The position numbers and the translations under genes are program-made. Positions 60,085-64,000 of a stretch of 64,000 nucleotides of DNA are shown here, piece after piece (position 1 is the first letter of the stretch; the number at the start of each line of letters is the position of its first letter). Below the pieces are notes generated by a model that was given only the letters and a program-made list of their open reading frames with translations, was not told the DNA's origin and did no database searches. Origin of the DNA: Chromatocurvus sp046260765 (lineage in GTDB: Bacteria; Pseudomonadota; Gammaproteobacteria; Pseudomonadales; Halieaceae); contig JBHEOO010000010.1 in assembly GCA_046260765.1 (NCBI GenBank), forward strand, positions 30,023 to 94,022, written 5' to 3'.

Positions 60085-60672
60085 ATGCGAGAAGCGACCC
60101 CCACGGCAGAAAAGCAGAGCTTGCGTAGGCAGCTGCGTGCGCGTCGCCGCGATGTCAACGAAGATCAACGCCAAATCGCCGCCAACCGCGCCGCCACGCT
60201 GGTACAGAGACTGCCCGGCTGGCACCAGGCAACGCGCGTTGCCTGCTACCTGGCGACACCGGAAGAATTTGACTGCAGTCCCCTGCTGCTGGCGGCGCAG
60301 AGTGCCGGCAAATACACGTTTCTTCCGGGCATGGCGCAGGGCACGGTGCTGCATTTTCTACAGTACACTGCAGGGGATTCGTTGCGGGAAGCGCGCTATG
60401 GAATTTTTCAGCCCATGGAAACCGCGGCTGCCGTTTCGGTGACGGCACTCGACATAATGTTCCTGCCACTGGTCGCCTGGAATACACGAGGGATGAGGCT
60501 TGGCATGGGTGCGGGCTACTACGACCGTGCTTTAAGCGACGCAAAGCCGGCACTACTCGTCGGCGTAGGATATGACTGCCAGGAACACGATAGCCTGCCA
60601 CGAGAAGCCTGGGACGTGCCGATGGACTACGTGCTGACCGGTACTCGCCTGGTAAAGTGCCTGGGGGGATAA
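60085..60672 (+). CDS. fau: 5-formyltetrahydrofolate cyclo-ligase
   Basis: A 195-residue enzyme that turns 5-formyl-THF into 5,10-methenyl-THF with ATP. Conserved parts are SLRRQLRARRRDV, CYLATPEEFDCSPLL and the nucleotide/folate signature FLPLVAWNTRGMRLGMGAGYYDRAL. ATG at 60085 follows the 6S RNA by 26 nt, and the two are probably made as one primary transcript. The frame is open from 60010, but that is inside 6S RNA. Confidence 0.94.
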   Translation: MREATPTAEKQSLRRQLRARRRDVNEDQRQIAANRAATLVQRLPGWHQATRVACYLATPEEFDCSPLLLAAQSAGKYTFLPGMAQGTVLHFLQYTAGDSLREARYGIFQPMETAAAVSVTALDIMFLPLVAWNTRGMRLGMGAGYYDRALSDAKPALLVGVGYDCQEHDSLPREAWDVPMDYVLTGTRLVKCLGG

Positions 60673-60694
60673 GCCCCTACTCGGAGCATGGCTG

Positions 60695-60838
60695 TCAGTC
60701 GAGTATGATGCCCGCCTGCAGAGGTGATGCCGGTGCGGCGTTTGTCTCGCTGGACGCGATGGGCAGCAGAAGTGTCGCCGCCATTCCCACAACAAATACG
60801 GCAACAAGTACAAGCATGGTATCGGGTCGTCTATTCAC
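60695..60838 (-). CDS. Possible 47-residue single-helix membrane protein
   Basis: Reading minus strand from GTG 60838 to TGA 60695 gives VNRRPDTMLVLVAVFVVGMA followed by ATLLLPIASSETNAAPASPLQAGIILD. The first half is one clear membrane helix (about residues 8-28) with a positively charged N-terminus; the second half is a small polar tail. GAGAG lies about 8 nt before the GTG, and an internal ATG at codon 8 is an alternative. It sits in the otherwise empty fau-rpiA gap (426 bp). Codon use looks natural, but no homologue is known to me. The rest of the gap (60839-61098) is AT-richer with weak hairpins near 61030-61075. Confidence 0.45.
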   Translation of the reverse strand: MNRRPDTMLVLVAVFVVGMAATLLLPIASSETNAAPASPLQAGIILD

Positions 60839-61098
60839 GCAGCACTCTCACTCTCAATGTGCAAAAAAGAAAATTCCGCCAAGGCCTGCTTTTTCCACGG
60901 CCACCGACTTCGCGCCGTGATTTTGAGCGCCTGATGAAATCTGGACTACTTGAAAATTTTGCCTGTCCAGCCCACCGCGCTTTCTTTTTCGTAAATTTTC
61001 CACAAAGAATACACGGAATATTCTGCCTTGCAACCCGTCATGGCAGGGTTTTTCCAGGCATATACCCCTGAGGGGGCATAGCCACCGGACGGCTGATA

Positions 61099-61773
61099 TC
61101 AGCCTGCCCGCATTTCCTTGACGCCGGCATCGCCTGCCAGCAGCAGAATGTCCGCCGGCCGGTGTGCAAACAGGCCATGACAGACGACTCCGGTAATATT
61201 GTTGATAGCCTCCTCCAGCGCCAGGGGCTGGGCGATGCTCAGCCGGTGTACATCGAGAATGACGTTGCCGTTGTCAGTGACAAACCCCTCTCGATACACC
61301 GGTTCGCCTCCCAGACCGACCAGGCACCGGGCCACATGGCTGCGCGCCATGGGTATCACCTCGACCGGTAGCGGAAATTCGCCCAGGGTATGCACCAGCT
61401 TGCTGTCGTCAGCAATGCAGATAAATTCGCGCGCTACTGCAGCCACAATTTTTTCCCGGGTAAGCGCTCCACCACCACCCTTGATCAGCTGTAGGGCACT
61501 GTTTGCCTCATCGGCGCCATCGACGTAAAAATCGACGCGATCAACGCTGGTCAGCGCCTGCACGGGTATACCGTGGGACTTCAGGCGCTCCGCGGACGCC
61601 TCTGAGCTAGCCACCGTCACTGCAAAACGCCCCCTTACCGGCGCCAGCGCGTCGATAAAGTGGTTGGCTGTGGACCCGGTGCCGATACCGATCACAGTGT
61701 CGTTGTCGAGGTTTGGTTTCAGATATTCCAGCGCAGCTGCAGCCACAGCCTGCTTCTTTGCATCACTGTTCAT
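61099..61773 (-). CDS. rpiA: Ribose-5-phosphate isomerase A
   Basis: A 224-residue enzyme interconverting ribose-5-phosphate and ribulose-5-phosphate. Signature segments are VIGIGTGSTANHFIDAL (phosphate loop), VDFYVDGADEAN and LIKGGGGALTREKIVAAVAREFICIADDSK (catalytic Asp, Glu, Lys). It is divergent from ilvA with a 173-bp gap holding both promoters. Confidence 0.97.
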   Translation of the reverse strand: MNSDAKKQAVAAAALEYLKPNLDNDTVIGIGTGSTANHFIDALAPVRGRFAVTVASSEASAERLKSHGIPVQALTSVDRVDFYVDGADEANSALQLIKGGGGALTREKIVAAVAREFICIADDSKLVHTLGEFPLPVEVIPMARSHVARCLVGLGGEPVYREGFVTDNGNVILDVHRLSIAQPLALEEAINNITGVVCHGLFAHRPADILLLAGDAGVKEMRAG

Positions 61774-61946
61774 CTTGAGTTCCGTATCAATGGTGAGCTG
61801 AGTGAGCTGTGAGTGTACCCTGCGAGGTCGCCCTCACCCAATCAAAAGACGCCGTCGCCCGCGCGTGCGGGCAAGCAAAAGGGCAGTTTGCTGCAAACGC
61901 ACACCTGCTGCTTTACCATGAAGACTTCGAAACAAGTGTGATTCCA

Positions 61947-63476
61947 ATGCCGCATAGCTATATCAAACGCATCCTTGATGCCCGCGTGTACGACGTAGCC
62001 CGCCAGACACCGATAGACGAAGCCGTACTGTTGTCCGCCCGGCTGGGCAACCGGGTATGGCTGAAGCGCGAGGACCTGCAGCCGGTATTCTCGTTCAAGC
62101 TGCGAGGCGCCTATAACAAGATGTGTAGGCTAAGTGAGATGCAGCGCAGCCGCGGCGTGGTGGCGGCATCGGCCGGTAACCATGCCCAGGGCCTGGCCAT
62201 GGCCGCCCAGCGCATGGGTGTCAGAGCCGTTATTGTCATGCCGCGCACCACACCGCAAATCAAGGTGGATGCGGTGCGGGCGCGGGGCGCCAAGGTTGTT
62301 CTCCACGGCGATGCCTTCGACGAAGCCTCCACCTACGCAAAGAAACTGGTCGCCGAACAGGGCATGACCTACGTTCATCCCTTCGACGATCCTGACGTGA
62401 TCGCCGGTCAGGGCACCGTGGGGATGGAGATTGTGCGCCAGCACCAGGCACCTCTTGACGCCCTGTTCGTGCCCGTCGGCGGTGGCGGCCTGCTCGCCGG
62501 CGTCGCTGCCTTTGTTCACTACGTCTGGCCGCAGACGAAAATCATCGGCGTTGAACCGGCGGATGCCGCCTGCCTCAAGCTGGCTCTGCAGCGCGGCCGT
62601 CGCGATCGCCTGTCCGAAGTAGGGCTGTTCGCCGATGGCTGTGCCGTGGCACAGATCGGTAAGGAGCCGTTCCGGGTAATCCGCGATATCGTGAGTGAGG
62701 TAATCACGGTATCCACCGACGAGATGTGCGCGGCGATCAAGGATATCTTTGAAGACACCCGCGGCATCGCCGAACCCGCCGGCGCACTCGCACTGGCCGG
62801 CCTGAAGAAATATGTCGAGGAGACCGGCGCCCACAACGAGGAACTGCTGGCTATTCTCAGCGGGGCCAATACCAACTTCGACCGACTGCGCTACATTTCC
62901 GAGCGCACCGAGATCGGCGAGCGGCGCGAGGCCATCATCAGCGTCACCATCCCGGAAAAACCCGGCAGCTTCCGCGCCTTCTGCAGTGCGCTCGGCAAGC
63001 GCAACATCACGGAATTCAACTACCGCTACGCCACCGACCGTTTCGCCCGCGTCTTCGTCGGTCTGTCAGTGACGCCCGACGGCAACGACCTGCAGCATGT
63101 GCTGGATGACCTGAGCCGTCAGGGCTATGACACCGAGGATTTCACCGACAACGAGATGGCGAAATTGCACATCCGCTACATGGTGGGCGGTCGCGCCCCG
63201 GAAAACATGGATCCGGAGCGGATTTACCGCGTGGAGTTTCCCGAGCGGCCCGGGGCGCTGCTGAAGTTCCTCGCGGCACTGGGTCAGCGCTGGAATATCT
63301 CGATGTTTCATTACCGCAATCACGGTGCCGCCTATGGGCGCATCCTTGTGGGCATTCAGGTGCCGGCGGGGCAGAAAGGTGCCATGCGCGAGGTGCTTGA
63401 TGGCATTGGCTATCCGTATTGGGATGAGTCGGCGAATCCGGCTTATCAGTTGTATCTGGGGAATGGGGGGGCTTAG
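61947..63476 (+). CDS. ilvA: Threonine dehydratase (deaminase), biosynthetic
   Basis: A 509-residue PLP enzyme that makes 2-oxobutanoate from threonine for isoleucine synthesis. The PLP Lys lies in PVFSFKLRGAYNKM, with ASAGNHAQGLA and the phosphate-binding PVGGGGLLAGVA. The C-terminus holds two ACT-like regulatory domains (about 330-410 and 425-505; EKPGSFRAFCSALGKRNITEFNYRYA and ERPGALLKFLAALGQRWNISMFHYRNHG) that sense isoleucine and valine. The start is uncertain: ATG 61947 gives MPHSYIKRILDARVYDVA, the family start, though its ribosome site is weak; the frame is open to 61809. Confidence 0.95.
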   Translation: MPHSYIKRILDARVYDVARQTPIDEAVLLSARLGNRVWLKREDLQPVFSFKLRGAYNKMCRLSEMQRSRGVVAASAGNHAQGLAMAAQRMGVRAVIVMPRTTPQIKVDAVRARGAKVVLHGDAFDEASTYAKKLVAEQGMTYVHPFDDPDVIAGQGTVGMEIVRQHQAPLDALFVPVGGGGLLAGVAAFVHYVWPQTKIIGVEPADAACLKLALQRGRRDRLSEVGLFADGCAVAQIGKEPFRVIRDIVSEVITVSTDEMCAAIKDIFEDTRGIAEPAGALALAGLKKYVEETGAHNEELLAILSGANTNFDRLRYISERTEIGERREAIISVTIPEKPGSFRAFCSALGKRNITEFNYRYATDRFARVFVGLSVTPDGNDLQHVLDDLSRQGYDTEDFTDNEMAKLHIRYMVGGRAPENMDPERIYRVEFPERPGALLKFLAALGQRWNISMFHYRNHGAAYGRILVGIQVPAGQKGAMREVLDGIGYPYWDESANPAYQLYLGNGGA

Positions 63477-63514
63477 ACCGTGGCACCTGGCTCCGTAGCC
63501 GGTTCGACGGGGGT

Positions 63515-63617
63515 TCAGGGCCTTCACGGACACGCCAATACGCCATCCATGGCGGCTCGGTACGGAAGGCCGCCCCCACGTCCATCCATGGCCGCGCACG
63601 GTCCGGGAAGGCCCTGA
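63515..63617. repeat. Long interrupted inverted repeat with nested palindromes
   Basis: Two 17-bp arms, TCAGGGCCTTCACGGAC (63515-63531) and GTCCGGGAAGGCCCTGA (63601-63617), are complementary at 16 of 17 positions and separated by 69 bp. The spacer itself holds two CATCCATGG-centred partial palindromes (63541-63555 and 63580-63595) and a third GGAAGGCCG-like segment. It begins 38 bp after ilvA. It looks like an intergenic repetitive element or a large RNA hairpin rather than a simple terminator, since no U-tract follows. Confidence 0.7.
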
Positions 63618-63641
63618 CTGCCCAGCGAACCTGATTGCGGT

Positions 63642-63998
63642 GTGTACGGCGAGATCAGTGGCACCCACCTGAGCGGCCGAGCAAGAAACTTCATTACCGG
63701 CGATCAGGTCACGGTGAGCGGGCGGTTGATTGTCAATTTTTGGACGTCACCTTCGGAGCTGGTTGTGTCGATCGATGGCGCTCTCAGTGAAAGACCCGAT
63801 ATTGTTGCGATTGGCAATCTCGTCGGCGGCGATATCTTCCTGCTTGGTTATGCTGCGAGCCTGTGCCTGAACTTCAGCACGTTCAGCAGAAAAGCCACTG
63901 CGCGGCAAAGACTGCTATCTCTCTACGCCCCGGAGCGGGGAGTGAACCTTTCGAGCGAAACAGATACCTCGGTCGTCAGACCTGGTGGCCAACTGTGA
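63642..63998 (+). CDS. Doubtful 118-residue ORF
   Basis: A GTG-started frame ending with TGA at 63996-63998. The first half has alternating hydrophobic residues (VTVSGRLIVNFWTSPSELVVSIDG), as in beta strands; the second half is less ordered. No ribosome site, signal peptide or known domain is visible. It could be a short real gene, a decayed remnant or chance. The window ends 2 bp later. Confidence 0.25.
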   Translation: MYGEISGTHLSGRARNFITGDQVTVSGRLIVNFWTSPSELVVSIDGALSERPDIVAIGNLVGGDIFLLGYAASLCLNFSTFSRKATARQRLLSLYAPERGVNLSSETDTSVVRPGGQL

Positions 63999-64000
63999 GC

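Overview
The window comes from a moderately GC-rich, aerobic gammaproteobacterium. Support comes from several conserved gammaproteobacterial gene neighbourhoods: rppH-ptsP-lgt-thyA-folA, ygfB-like/pepP/ubiH/ubiI beside a coiled-coil gene and zapA, zapA-6S RNA-fau, rpiA facing ilvA, and a TonB2-type energy-transduction operon. An oligotrophic marine lineage such as Halieaceae/Cellvibrionales would fit, but that placement is an inference from gene content and was not tested phylogenetically. No rRNA or tRNA gene, CRISPR array, prophage or intact insertion sequence was recognised.

Layout. Bases 1-3333 hold part of a branched-chain acyl-CoA/valine catabolic operon (acyl-CoA dehydrogenase, mmsA) with a divergent AraC-type regulator. 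Bases 3366-6646 look accessory: a YefM-YoeB toxin-antitoxin pair, a LEA14-like lipoprotein, a gene-poor stretch, and a methyltransferase fused to an HNH nuclease. Bases 6768-8954 carry two membrane proteins and a Tat-exported aldo/keto reductase. Bases 9019-23779 are a complete 13-gene nuoA-N operon on the minus strand. It has fused nuoCD, 4-nt stop/start overlaps at most junctions, and an approximately 370-bp gene-free leader.

Bases 24149-36300 contain the most interesting block. A TonB-dependent receptor, an AMP-forming acyl-CoA ligase, an alpha/beta hydrolase, an NTF2-fold protein and a UbiX flavin prenyltransferase lie in line on the minus strand. Upstream are a sulfotransferase-methyltransferase fusion, a sodium/solute symporter and a divergent TetR regulator. 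Three copies of one perfect palindrome, TTCAAC-N4-GTTGAA, lie before the receptor (two copies) and between the symporter and tetR (one copy). In both places a copy fills a 17-bp spacer between promoter-like hexamers with the same phasing. I read this as a TetR-controlled uptake and catabolism regulon for an unidentified organic substrate.

Bases 36312-42918 carry a secreted S10 carboxypeptidase, a small unknown gene, a coniferyl-aldehyde-dehydrogenase-like ALDH, glycerophosphodiesterase, pyruvate kinase and a cold-shock protein with a clear terminator. Bases 43151-48293 are a six-gene TonB2-type operon (DUF3450, long ExbB, ExbB, ExbD, TonB, TPR protein), a plausible energiser for receptors like the one above. 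Bases 48567-63476 are housekeeping: folate/thymidylate synthesis, lipoprotein maturation, nitrogen PTS, RNA 5'-end processing, GcvH, two ubiquinone hydroxylases, PepP, ZapA and a coiled-coil partner, 6S RNA, fau, a possible 47-residue membrane protein, rpiA and ilvA. The end of the window has a long interrupted inverted repeat and a doubtful short ORF.
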